Positions 50,584-57,590 of a stretch of DNA of 64,000 nucleotides are shown here, one piece after another. Source of the stretch: Hymenobacter sp. BT559 (lineage in GTDB: Bacteria; Bacteroidota; Bacteroidia; Cytophagales; Hymenobacteraceae); NCBI RefSeq assembly GCF_017571525.1, contig NZ_JAGETY010000010.1, positions 171,686 through 235,685 on the forward strand, given 5' to 3'. Under the pieces are notes generated by a model that had not been told where the DNA came from, did not search any database, and saw nothing but the letters and a program-made list of their open reading frames with translations. The position numbers and the translations under genes are program-made. Position 1 is the stretch's first letter, and each line of letters opens with the position of its first letter.

Positions 50584-50626
50584 ACAAAAAACCTAGCGCC
50601 GCAGCTTGCTCATCTGCGGCGCTAGG
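50584..50626 (-). terminator. Terminator after the SDR gene
   Basis: A 13-bp perfect stem (50592-50604 and 50614-50626) is followed on the minus strand by a T run (50585-50590). It lies about 27 bp beyond the SDR stop codon. Confidence 0.8.
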
Positions 50627-50652
50627 GGGCTATAAAGGCGCCGAACGACTGC

Positions 50653-52119
50653 TTACTGCCCGTAGCTGATTAAATTTTTGACCATGCCCTTGAAGATGAT
50701 GCCGTGAAAGGGCAGCACTGCATACCAATACAAGCGGCCCAGCAGGCCCTGCGGCCGGTAGGCAGCTAGCTGCTCCAAGGCCTGGCTGCCGTCGGGGTTA
50801 TCGATGATGCGGAACTGCAGCCACGCCTCGCCGGGCAGCTTCATCTCGGCATAGAGCAGCAGGCGCCGGGCAGCGCGGTCGGCCACCAGCACGCGCCAGA
50901 AATCGAGCGGGTCGCCGGCGCGCAGGTGATTGGGCGAGCGCCGGCCCCGGCGCAAGCCCACGCCGCCCACCAGCTTATCCATGAGCCCCCGAATGCGCCA
51001 GAGCCAGTCGGTTTTGTACCAGCCCCTGTCGCCGCCGATGCGCCAGATATTGTCCAGCACCTCGGCTACGGGCCGCGTGAAGGGCCGCAGCTGCCGGTCG
51101 AAGAACATGCCGTGGCGCGGAATCTGAATGGCGTTCATGTAGTCGGGGCGCAGGGTGCCGCTGCTCATGGCGTCGCTCCAGCTGCTCACCACCTCGTTTT
51201 GCTCGATGCGCCGAAAAGCGAGGGCTAGCGCCTCGCGGTAGGGCATGCAGGTGTGCGGCACCACCCGCACAATGCTGCGGCTAGGGTCCACCACGGTGTC
51301 ATTCTTCAGGCTTTCGACCAGGCTCTGGGCGAGCGAAAACGAGGTACTCGTGACCAGATACAGCCACCACGACGACAGCCGCGGCGTGAGCACCGGCACC
51401 GTGAGTATCCAGCGGCGATAGCCGCGGGCGGCGGCCAGGCCCAGCAGCATCTCGCGGTACGTCAGCACATCGGGCCCGCCCACGTCGAAGCTCTGGCCCA
51501 GGCAGGCGGGGTTATCGAGCACGGCTGTGAGGTAAAACATGACGTCGCGCACCCCTAGCGGCTGGCAGCGCGAGTTGAGCCAGCGCGGCGTCACCATCAC
51601 GGGCAGCTTCTCTACCAGGTCGCGGATAATCTCGAACGACGCCGAGCCCGAGCCGATAATAATGCTGGCCCGCAGCACCGTGAGCTGCGCCACCCGGCTT
51701 TGGCCCAGCACCGCCTCCACGGCCTCGCGCGAGCGCAGGTGCACGCTCAGGTCGTGGTCGTTGGCAATGCCCGAGAGGTAGATAACCTGCCGCGCCGTGG
51801 TGCGGTCGAGGTACTCCGTAAAATGCTGGGCCGATGCCTGCTCCAGCTGAAAGAAATTCTCGCTGCCGTCGCCGCTCATCGAGTGCACCAGGTAATAAGC
51901 CGCGTCGAACTCGGTGGGCAGGCTAGCCAGCGACTCGGGCCGCAGCAAGTCGCCCTGCACCACCTGCACCTGGGCGTGCTGGCTAGGGGGCAGCGTATCG
52001 GGCAGGGCAAAGCGGCGGGCATCGCGCACCAGGCAAATAACCTCGTGCCCGGCCGCAGCCAGCACCGGCAGCAGGCGTTGGCCAATGTAGCCGGTGGCCC
52101 CGGTGAGCAGGATTTTCAT
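50653..52119 (-). CDS. SDR-type NAD(P)H-binding protein with DUF2867 domain
   Basis: A 488-residue protein. The N-terminal Rossmann domain starts ILLTGATGYIGQRLLPVL and includes YYLVHSMSG, as in atypical SDR or NmrA-like proteins. The C-terminal half (about 340-488) is the DUF2867 type, with WRIGGDRGWYKTDWLWRIRGLMDKLVGG and DPLDFWRVL. Proteins of this arrangement have no firm function; they bind a nicotinamide nucleotide and may act on lipids or quinones. The Met at 52119 is selected because it begins the conserved strand; an earlier Met at 52161 lies in poor context. Confidence 0.85.
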   Translation of the reverse strand: MKILLTGATGYIGQRLLPVLAAAGHEVICLVRDARRFALPDTLPPSQHAQVQVVQGDLLRPESLASLPTEFDAAYYLVHSMSGDGSENFFQLEQASAQHFTEYLDRTTARQVIYLSGIANDHDLSVHLRSREAVEAVLGQSRVAQLTVLRASIIIGSGSASFEIIRDLVEKLPVMVTPRWLNSRCQPLGVRDVMFYLTAVLDNPACLGQSFDVGGPDVLTYREMLLGLAAARGYRRWILTVPVLTPRLSSWWLYLVTSTSFSLAQSLVESLKNDTVVDPSRSIVRVVPHTCMPYREALALAFRRIEQNEVVSSWSDAMSSGTLRPDYMNAIQIPRHGMFFDRQLRPFTRPVAEVLDNIWRIGGDRGWYKTDWLWRIRGLMDKLVGGVGLRRGRRSPNHLRAGDPLDFWRVLVADRAARRLLLYAEMKLPGEAWLQFRIIDNPDGSQALEQLAAYRPQGLLGRLYWYAVLPFHGIIFKGMVKNLISYGQ

Positions 52120-52224
52120 GGGCGGGCAAGAAAATAGGAGCAAGGCGGCACCACTAACCAAGCGCCATGACTAAGAACGTCAGAATGATACAGTTGTTCG
52201 CCCGCAGTGCGGCCGGCGCGCCGC

Positions 52225-52232
52225 TACCTTTG
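52225..52232 (+). promoter_or_regulatory. Bacteroidota -7 box (TACCTTTG) directly before the DUF2911 gene
   Basis: An exact TAnnTTTG match that ends five bases before the ATG at 52238, another near-leaderless arrangement. Confidence 0.6.
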
Positions 52233-52237
52233 GGGCC

Positions 52238-53107
52238 ATGAAAACTGCTTCCTTTTTCGCCGCCGCGGCCCTAGCCGCCCTGCTAGCCCCCGCCGCCCAC
52301 GCCCAGGTAAAACTCACGGTGCCGCAACCCAGCCCCGCCACTAAAACCCGCGAGGCGTTTTCCACTTCGTTTGTGGAGCTGAATTATTCGCGACCCTCGC
52401 TCAAAGGCCGCACCGCCTTCGGTGGGCTTGTGCCCTACGACCAGGTGTGGCGCACCGGGGCCAACACCGTCACCAAAATCCGCTTTGGCGAAGAGGTGAA
52501 GCTGGCGGGCCAAACCGTGAAGGCCGGCACCTACGCGCTGCTCACCATCCCCGGCAAAGCCGACTGGACCATCATCCTCAACCGCGACACCGCCCAGTGG
52601 GGCGCCTACGAGTATAAGGCTAGCCTCGACGTGCTGCGCGTGCAGGCCAAAGCCACCAAGCTGGCCAGCCCCCAGGAAAGCCTGCGCCTCAGCCTTGAAA
52701 ACCTGCAGCCCGCCGCCGCTGACCTTACCCTGGCCTGGGAGCGCACCCAGGTGAGCCTGCCCCTCACCGCCAACCCCGACCCGATAGTGCTGGCCCAAAT
52801 CAAGGAGGCCATGCAGGGCGAGAAAAAGCCTTACGTGACGGCCGCGCAGTACTACTACAACTCCAACCAACCCGACCTGACGCCCGCCATCGGCTGGCTC
52901 GACGAGTACATCAAAACCACGCCCGCCTCGGCCTTCTACGGCTACTACTGGAAGGCCAAGCTGCTGCAAAAGCAAGGCAAGAAGGCCGAAGCCGGCGCCG
53001 CCGCCCGCAAGTCGCTCGATGCGCTGGCTGCCGACAAAAATGAGATTTCTAAAGAGGAATATACCCGACTCAACATGCAGCTCATCGGCGAGGTAGCCAA
53101 GAAGTAG
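52238..53107 (+). CDS. DUF2911 domain-containing secreted protein
   Basis: A 289-residue protein with a signal peptide (about 1-22, ending AHA). The DUF2911 domain (about 30-180) has VELNYSRPSLKGRTAFG, PYDQVWRTGANTVTKIRF and AGTYALLTIPGKADWTIILN. A helical, TPR-like tail of about 90 residues (YYYNSNQPDLTPAIGWLDEYI and GKKAEAGAAARKSLDALA) follows. The function of the family is unknown. It has its own promoter box and no clear operon partner. Confidence 0.9.
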   Translation: MKTASFFAAAALAALLAPAAHAQVKLTVPQPSPATKTREAFSTSFVELNYSRPSLKGRTAFGGLVPYDQVWRTGANTVTKIRFGEEVKLAGQTVKAGTYALLTIPGKADWTIILNRDTAQWGAYEYKASLDVLRVQAKATKLASPQESLRLSLENLQPAAADLTLAWERTQVSLPLTANPDPIVLAQIKEAMQGEKKPYVTAAQYYYNSNQPDLTPAIGWLDEYIKTTPASAFYGYYWKAKLLQKQGKKAEAGAAARKSLDALAADKNEISKEEYTRLNMQLIGEVAKK

Positions 53108-53152
53108 GGCTAGCCCTCGTACAGAACGTCATGCTCAGCTGTAGTATGATGG

Positions 53153-53575
53153 CTAGCGCAGCAGTTGCAAGGTTTTGGCATCGGGCGCGCCGCCAAAAAA
53201 CTTATCCAGCACCTGCTGAAACACCGGGCTAGCCCCCAGCACCTGCGCAAAGAGCGTCATAGAGGAACGCAGCTTCAGGTCGTCGGGCGTGCCCATGATA
53301 GCGGTAGCATTGCTACTGGCTAGCCCCAGTAGCGCCTGCGAAATTTCCACCAGCCGCGCCCCCAGCACCGGATGCTGCAAGTAAGCCGCCGCCTCGGCTG
53401 CGTTTTGAATGGCGTACTGCTGCGAAATAGAGCTGAATCCCAGCCCCTGAATCTGGGGGAAGATGTACCACATCCAGTGGCTGCGCTTGCGGCCGGCTTT
53501 TATTTCGGACAGGGCCGGCGCGTAGTCGCGGGCCTGGGCGTCGAGGAAGCGTTGCAGGTTGGGTTGAGTAGCCAT
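53153..53575 (-). CDS. DUF1810 domain-containing protein
   Basis: A 140-residue cytoplasmic protein with the family pattern NLQRFLDAQ, EIKAGRKRSHWMWYIFPQIQGLG, SSISQQYAI, and LRSSMTLFAQV near the C-terminus. The family has calpastatin-like annotation in some databases but no demonstrated function in bacteria. It is followed downstream by the DUF2911 stop (convergent), and upstream by the 186-bp palindromic element. Confidence 0.9.
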   Translation of the reverse strand: MATQPNLQRFLDAQARDYAPALSEIKAGRKRSHWMWYIFPQIQGLGFSSISQQYAIQNAAEAAAYLQHPVLGARLVEISQALLGLASSNATAIMGTPDDLKLRSSMTLFAQVLGASPVFQQVLDKFFGGAPDAKTLQLLR

Positions 53576-53596
53576 AGCTAACTATACCCTTAACCA

Positions 53597-53782
53597 CTGG
53601 CGCGAGTTTAGGCGCAGCCGTAACTCGTGCCTGACCATGAGGTGGAGGTTGCACCTCCACTGCCGCGCCAGCGGCAAGGCGAAACTGCGCCGCTAGGGTC
53701 CGGCTGGTAGGTCGTTCTACGGGAGGCACAACCTCCCCCGAAAATCTGGCGCGAGTTACGGCTGCACCTAAACTCGCGCCAG
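53597..53782. repeat. 186-bp element with 31-bp terminal inverted repeats
   Basis: Arms 53597-53627 and 53752-53782 match as inverted repeats at 30 of 31 positions, beginning CTGGCGCGAG. The interior contains a further small palindrome (GGTGGAGGTTGCACCTCC, about 53640-53658). There is no open frame and no obvious target-site duplication. It has the form of a MITE-like non-autonomous element, or of a long palindromic repeat. It occupies most of the gap between the DUF1810 gene and the small gene at 53801. Confidence 0.8.
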
Positions 53783-53800
53783 AAGCGGAGGCCGCTATAG

Positions 53801-54112
53801 CTAGCGCAAAGCATGAGGGTTATCCTTAATGTGCTGAGCATATTTCTCTTGCCATAAATCCAAGGGAATGGGAGTTTCTGCATCCGTATCGTCGAAGAAC
53901 ATCCATGCCCCACACCTTTCGGATAGCATTTTAAGCGCCTTTATATCATCTGAATTTATTACGTGGCGTCCATAACGCCTGGGGCCTTCTGTTAATGCAT
54001 GCCACAGGACATATTCAAGATTATCCATCCAGCTAGCAGCATAAGCTAGCTCTGAAATGTTACCCATTGTATAGGCAAGCAACCATTGGTCCGGGGTGTT
54101 TTCTGGTGGCAT
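53801..54112 (-). CDS. Hypothetical protein, AT-rich
   Basis: A 103-residue acidic, soluble protein with ASWMDNLEYVLWHALTEGPRRYG, then SDDIKALKMLSERCGAWMFFDD and a C-terminal LWQEKYAQHIK helix. I do not recognise a named family. The codons are clearly richer in A and T than in flanking genes. With the 186-bp palindromic element beside it, this suggests a horizontally acquired or fast-evolving insertion (inference). Confidence 0.65.
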   Translation of the reverse strand: MPPENTPDQWLLAYTMGNISELAYAASWMDNLEYVLWHALTEGPRRYGRHVINSDDIKALKMLSERCGAWMFFDDTDAETPIPLDLWQEKYAQHIKDNPHALR

Positions 54113-54189
54113 GGTTAAGCTAACTTAAAATACGCTAAATGCCCTCTCGGTATTAGGAATACTGAGAGGGGCGATAGATGAGGGTTTGC

Positions 54190-55551
54190 TTACCGCCCCA
54201 CTACCGGCAGCACGGCCGTGCTCTCGTGCCCTTGCGCATCCACGCTCACCACACCGAAGATGTAGTTATCCTTGCTCACGGCTAGGTCGGCGGTGGTGCC
54301 GCTCACCGGGAAGCGCTGCTGCCACTGCGGGGCGCTGGTTTCGCGGGCCAGCACGATGTAGCCGGCGGGGGCGGGGCCGCCCTGCGGGGCTAGCCAGCGC
54401 AGCTCGGTGCGGTTGGTGAGTTTGGCGGTGAGCACTTCTACTTTTTGCGGAGCGGCGGGGGCTAGCGCCAAGCTAGCCAGGGTAGCCAGGTTTACCTGGG
54501 CGGTGCGGCGCAGGTAGCGAAAATCCATAAACTCGGGCTTGTCGCCGTACTCGATGCCGCCCTCGGTGCGCAGGTCCTGGTGCTGGTGGTTGAAATTCTC
54601 GTTGGTTTCGGTGAAGCGCACCGCCGCGTAGCCCTGCTGGTTGAAGGGCGTGTGGTCGCCGCCGCGCAAAAAGCGGTCGGGGCGGTACTCCAGCAGTACG
54701 CTGTAGCCGCCGGCGTTCACATATTGGCGGGCGGCGGTTTGGGCATAGCGGGCCAGCTGGCGGCTAGGGGCATCGTTTTCCGAGCTGAGCTGGCGGCGGA
54801 TGCGCGCCTGCTCGGGCGTTTCGGTGGCCGGCACGCCCTCGCTAAACACACGCAGGTGCAAGGAGTCAGTGATTTCGGGGTCGTAGCCCTTCGAATTGCC
54901 TACAATGTCATTATTCAGCATCGCTACCAAGTTCCAACCCTCTTTCTTGGCGCGCTTGGCCAAGTGGTCGGCTCCTAGTAGGCCCTGCTCTTCGCCCTGC
55001 ACGGCCACGAGCTTGATGGTGCACGGAAACTTCTGGCCGGCCAGCACGCGGGCCACTTCCATTACGGCGGCTACGCCGCTGGCATCGTCGTTGGCACCAG
55101 GCGCATCGGCGGTGCGGTTCATCACATCAGTCACGCGCGAGTCGATGTGGCCGCTCATCAGGTAGATACGTGTATCGGTAGGGTCGGTACCGGGGATGGT
55201 GGCCAGTACGTTGGCCATCAGGGTTTTTTTATCGACGCGCTTGCCGTCGGGGTTATACGTGAAGGTGTCCATCTCAACCACCATGCGCCCGCCGCCCGCC
55301 TTGCTGTATTTCTTAAACTCGTCGAATACATACTGGCGGGCCGCGCCAATGCCGCGCTTCTTGTTCTTGGTGTCGCTCAGCGTGTGGCGGGTGCCGTAGC
55401 TGACGAGCTTGCGCACGTCGGTTTCCAGGTTTTTAGCCGAAATTTCATTCACCCAGCGCTGGATGTTGGGGTCAACGGGTGGTAGTGGGGCGGAAGTCTG
55501 GGCGAGTGCGGCGAACGGCAGCAGGCAGGGGAGTAGTGGTAGAATTTTCAT
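54190..55551 (-). CDS. M28 family metallopeptidase (second copy)
   Basis: A 453-residue secreted protein with a signal peptide (about 1-17). The M28 metal site is visible: LMSGHIDSR, GANDDASGVAA, VQGEEQGLLG and MLNNDIVGN. The C-terminal part (about 370-453) is a beta-rich fibronectin-like domain, with LRWLAPQGGPAPAGYIVLARE. It lacks the 79-residue tail found on the other M28 peptidase at 42912, so the two have different accessory domains. It is probably an aminopeptidase acting outside the cytoplasm. Confidence 0.9.
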   Translation of the reverse strand: MKILPLLPCLLPFAALAQTSAPLPPVDPNIQRWVNEISAKNLETDVRKLVSYGTRHTLSDTKNKKRGIGAARQYVFDEFKKYSKAGGGRMVVEMDTFTYNPDGKRVDKKTLMANVLATIPGTDPTDTRIYLMSGHIDSRVTDVMNRTADAPGANDDASGVAAVMEVARVLAGQKFPCTIKLVAVQGEEQGLLGADHLAKRAKKEGWNLVAMLNNDIVGNSKGYDPEITDSLHLRVFSEGVPATETPEQARIRRQLSSENDAPSRQLARYAQTAARQYVNAGGYSVLLEYRPDRFLRGGDHTPFNQQGYAAVRFTETNENFNHQHQDLRTEGGIEYGDKPEFMDFRYLRRTAQVNLATLASLALAPAAPQKVEVLTAKLTNRTELRWLAPQGGPAPAGYIVLARETSAPQWQQRFPVSGTTADLAVSKDNYIFGVVSVDAQGHESTAVLPVVGR

Positions 55552-55623
55552 AAGGAATCGCAATAAACGACAAACGCCGCCAGCCGGGCAAGGCCAGCAG
55601 CATTTGCATAGGCGCGGGCGGAG

Positions 55624-55989
55624 TTAGGAAAGTTGCGTGGCCGCGGCCGCCAGCACCCGGTCGCCGTGCGCGTGCGGCGTCGAAATTACCAGAAACTCCA
55701 GCGGCTCAGCGCTTTCATTGCGCAGCTGATGCGGCAGTCCGGCCAGCACTTCGATGCCCTCGCCGGGGCCTAGCCGCCACGTTTCACCGGCCAGCTCAAA
55801 CGTGCCTTCGCCGCGCAGCACGTAGAAAAACTGCTGCGCCCGCGCGTGGTAGTGGCGCACCTCGGCGGTGCCCGGCGGCATGGTTTCCTGGATGACCCCT
55901 AGCTGCGCGTTTTGCACTAGGTGCCAGCCGACGCAGCCCTGGCCCCAAGGGTAGCCAGGGGCAGTGGCGGTAGAAATCTTGCCAGGCAT
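55624..55989 (-). CDS. Cupin domain-containing protein
   Basis: A 121-residue single-domain beta-barrel. Metal-binding residues are in motif 1, RHYHARAQQFFYVLRGEG (His, His, and Gln in place of the usual Glu), and in motif 2, PGEGIEVLAGLPHQLRNES (His). No substrate can be assigned. The gene is isolated, 47 bp from the DUF1569 stop upstream. Confidence 0.85.
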   Translation of the reverse strand: MPGKISTATAPGYPWGQGCVGWHLVQNAQLGVIQETMPPGTAEVRHYHARAQQFFYVLRGEGTFELAGETWRLGPGEGIEVLAGLPHQLRNESAEPLEFLVISTPHAHGDRVLAAAATQLS

Positions 55990-56034
55990 ATGCTAATAAA
56001 ATACTGCTGAACACTGAGGCTATACGCTGCCTGG

Positions 56035-56490
56035 CTACACCCCAAACTGCCGCAGGTGGTGGTCGAGGTGCTGCCAGGTAATCTCCCCAAACTCCTGGGC
56101 CGACAGGAGGCCGAACAACGGGTGTTCAATGCCCCTGGGATTGTACCGGGCCGGCGAGAGCAGGCCGATTAATGTAGCGTGGTCTGCCGCAAAGCTCACG
56201 GGTGGCGTCATGCCGCGGCGCGAATCCAGCTCGCGCAGGGTTTTCATACTGGGCTTAAACCCTTGAAAATGGGTAACAAACCGCTTCTTCAGCAGTGGCT
56301 TGAGGAAGCTGGGCACCCAAAACGAAGTGAGGCGCTTGGCGCCGGTGCTCACGCGCAGCTGGTCGGCGCAGTGCACCAGCACCTGGCCAGCCGTCATGGT
56401 GCCCCAGCGCGGCCGGGCGTCGGGCATCAGGCGAAACAGCCGGCTGATAAGGGCTTTGTTATCGCTGGGGTCTAAGAAGTTGGCTGCCAT
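56035..56490 (-). CDS. DUF1569 (DinB-like) protein
   Basis: A 151-residue helical protein. MTAGQVLVHCADQLRVSTG and HPLFGLLSAQEFGEITWQHLDHHLRQFGV supply the conserved His residues of the DinB/DUF1569 four-helix bundle, which usually bind one metal ion. Some family members transfer thiols, but most are unassigned. The Met at 56490 is chosen for its fit; the longer frame to 56583 adds residues not typical of the family. Confidence 0.85.
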   Translation of the reverse strand: MAANFLDPSDNKALISRLFRLMPDARPRWGTMTAGQVLVHCADQLRVSTGAKRLTSFWVPSFLKPLLKKRFVTHFQGFKPSMKTLRELDSRRGMTPPVSFAADHATLIGLLSPARYNPRGIEHPLFGLLSAQEFGEITWQHLDHHLRQFGV

Positions 56491-56613
56491 CGCGAGCGGA
56501 ATTACGGGTGCAGAGCTACCCGGCGAATGTAGCGCGAAATTGACAGTTAGCCTTTGGTGAGCAAGCAAACGCAAGAGGCTCATTCCAGGGGGCTTATGGC
56601 TTGCTGAAAGCTA

Positions 56614-56652
56614 AAACAACGCCGCCCCTCGGCTAGAGAGACGGCGTTGTTT
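56614..56652. terminator. Hairpin terminator after the YebC-type gene
   Basis: An 11-bp stem (56614-56624 and 56642-56652, AAACAACGCCG/CGGCGTTGTTT) lies 22 bp beyond the stop of the minus-strand YebC-type gene. Confidence 0.75.
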
Positions 56653-56673
56653 GCAAAGCGAAAACTTAGGGGC

Positions 56674-57408
56674 CTAGCCCATGGTGTGATACACGGCCTG
56701 CACGTCTTCATCCTCTTCGAGCTTGTCGATGAGCTTTTCGACTTCTTCGGCCTGCTCGTCGGTAAGCGAAACGGTAGTGTTGGGCACGCGCTGCAAGGTG
56801 GCACTCACGATGTTTACGCTCTTGGCATCCAGCGCTTTCTGCATCTGGCCAAAGTCGGTGAAGGCGGTTTCAATCACCATGTACTTGTGCTCGGCGCCGT
56901 GCTCGTCTTCCTCGGTGGTTTCGTACACGTCTTCGGCGCCGGCGTCGATGAGCTCCAGCTCCAGCTCGTCGCGGTCGAGGCCTTCGGCGGCCAGCTTAAA
57001 CACGCCCTTGCGGGTGAAGGTGTAGTCGCTGGAGCCGGCCGTGCCCAGGGCGCCGCTGTTGCGGTTGAAGTACAGGCGCACGTTGCTTACGGTGCGGGTG
57101 GGGTTGTCAGTAGCGGTTTCGACCACAATGGCCACGCCGTGGGGGCCGTAGCCTTCGTACACAACCTCTTGATAATCTTTCTCATCCTTGCCGGTAGCGC
57201 GCTTGATGGCGGCTTCCACGCGGTCCTTGGGCATGTTTACGCCCTTGGCGTTTTGCATGGCCGTGCGCAGGCGGGCGTTCGAGTCGGGGCTAGGGCCGCC
57301 TTCTTTCACGGCCATCACGATTTCCTTGCCGATGCGGGTAAAGTCTTTCGACATCCGGTCCCAGCGCTTCATTTTGCGGCCTTTCCGGAATTCAAATGCG
57401 CGTCCCAT
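56674..57408 (-). CDS. yebC: YebC/PmpR-family DNA-binding protein
   Basis: A 244-residue protein of the YebC family: MGRAFEFRKGRKMKRWDRMSKDFTRIGKEI, AMQNAKGVNMPKDRVEAAIKRA, then YEGYGPHGVAIVVETATDN and NVRLYFNRNSGALG. Known members act either as transcriptional regulators or, as shown for related TACO1/YebC-type proteins, as translation factors that help ribosomes over difficult sequences. The highly acidic C-terminal half is normal. The gene stands alone with a downstream terminator. Confidence 0.95.
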   Translation of the reverse strand: MGRAFEFRKGRKMKRWDRMSKDFTRIGKEIVMAVKEGGPSPDSNARLRTAMQNAKGVNMPKDRVEAAIKRATGKDEKDYQEVVYEGYGPHGVAIVVETATDNPTRTVSNVRLYFNRNSGALGTAGSSDYTFTRKGVFKLAAEGLDRDELELELIDAGAEDVYETTEEDEHGAEHKYMVIETAFTDFGQMQKALDAKSVNIVSATLQRVPNTTVSLTDEQAEEVEKLIDKLEEDEDVQAVYHTMG

Positions 57409-57413
57409 GTATT

Positions 57414-57445
57414 AGTGAGCAGTTAACGGTTAGCAATGAGCAGTG
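57414..57445. repeat. AGTGAGCAGTTAAC-type micro-repeat
   Basis: A short AT-richer string (TTAGTGAGCAGTTAACGG and a following AGCAATGAGCAGTG) lies just upstream of the YebC-type start. Related strings occur at 24849-24892 and in the element at 34064-34144. Confidence 0.4.
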
Positions 57446-57590
57446 CGGGCGGCGGGGTGGGAGGGGCGGCCCGAATGCGGGCGCAAGTTACGGCGGCTGG
57501 CGGAGGGGCGCCAAGGCTGTCTGGTAAGCCAGAAAAAAGGTAGCTACAATTGAAAATTTCCGTTACCTTGCGCGCCTAACTCTACCTGCT

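Larger units (their letters stand above)
50008..50652. other. Long intergenic region between the receptor and SDR genes
   Basis: 645 bp without a gene. It holds a minus-strand TAAGTTTG box (50283-50290), a small AT-rich stretch at 50325-50390, and a terminator (50584-50626) for the SDR gene. The sequence between 50400 and 50580 shows nothing that I can name. The GC content drops in its middle, as is common for promoters in this lineage. Confidence 0.6.
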
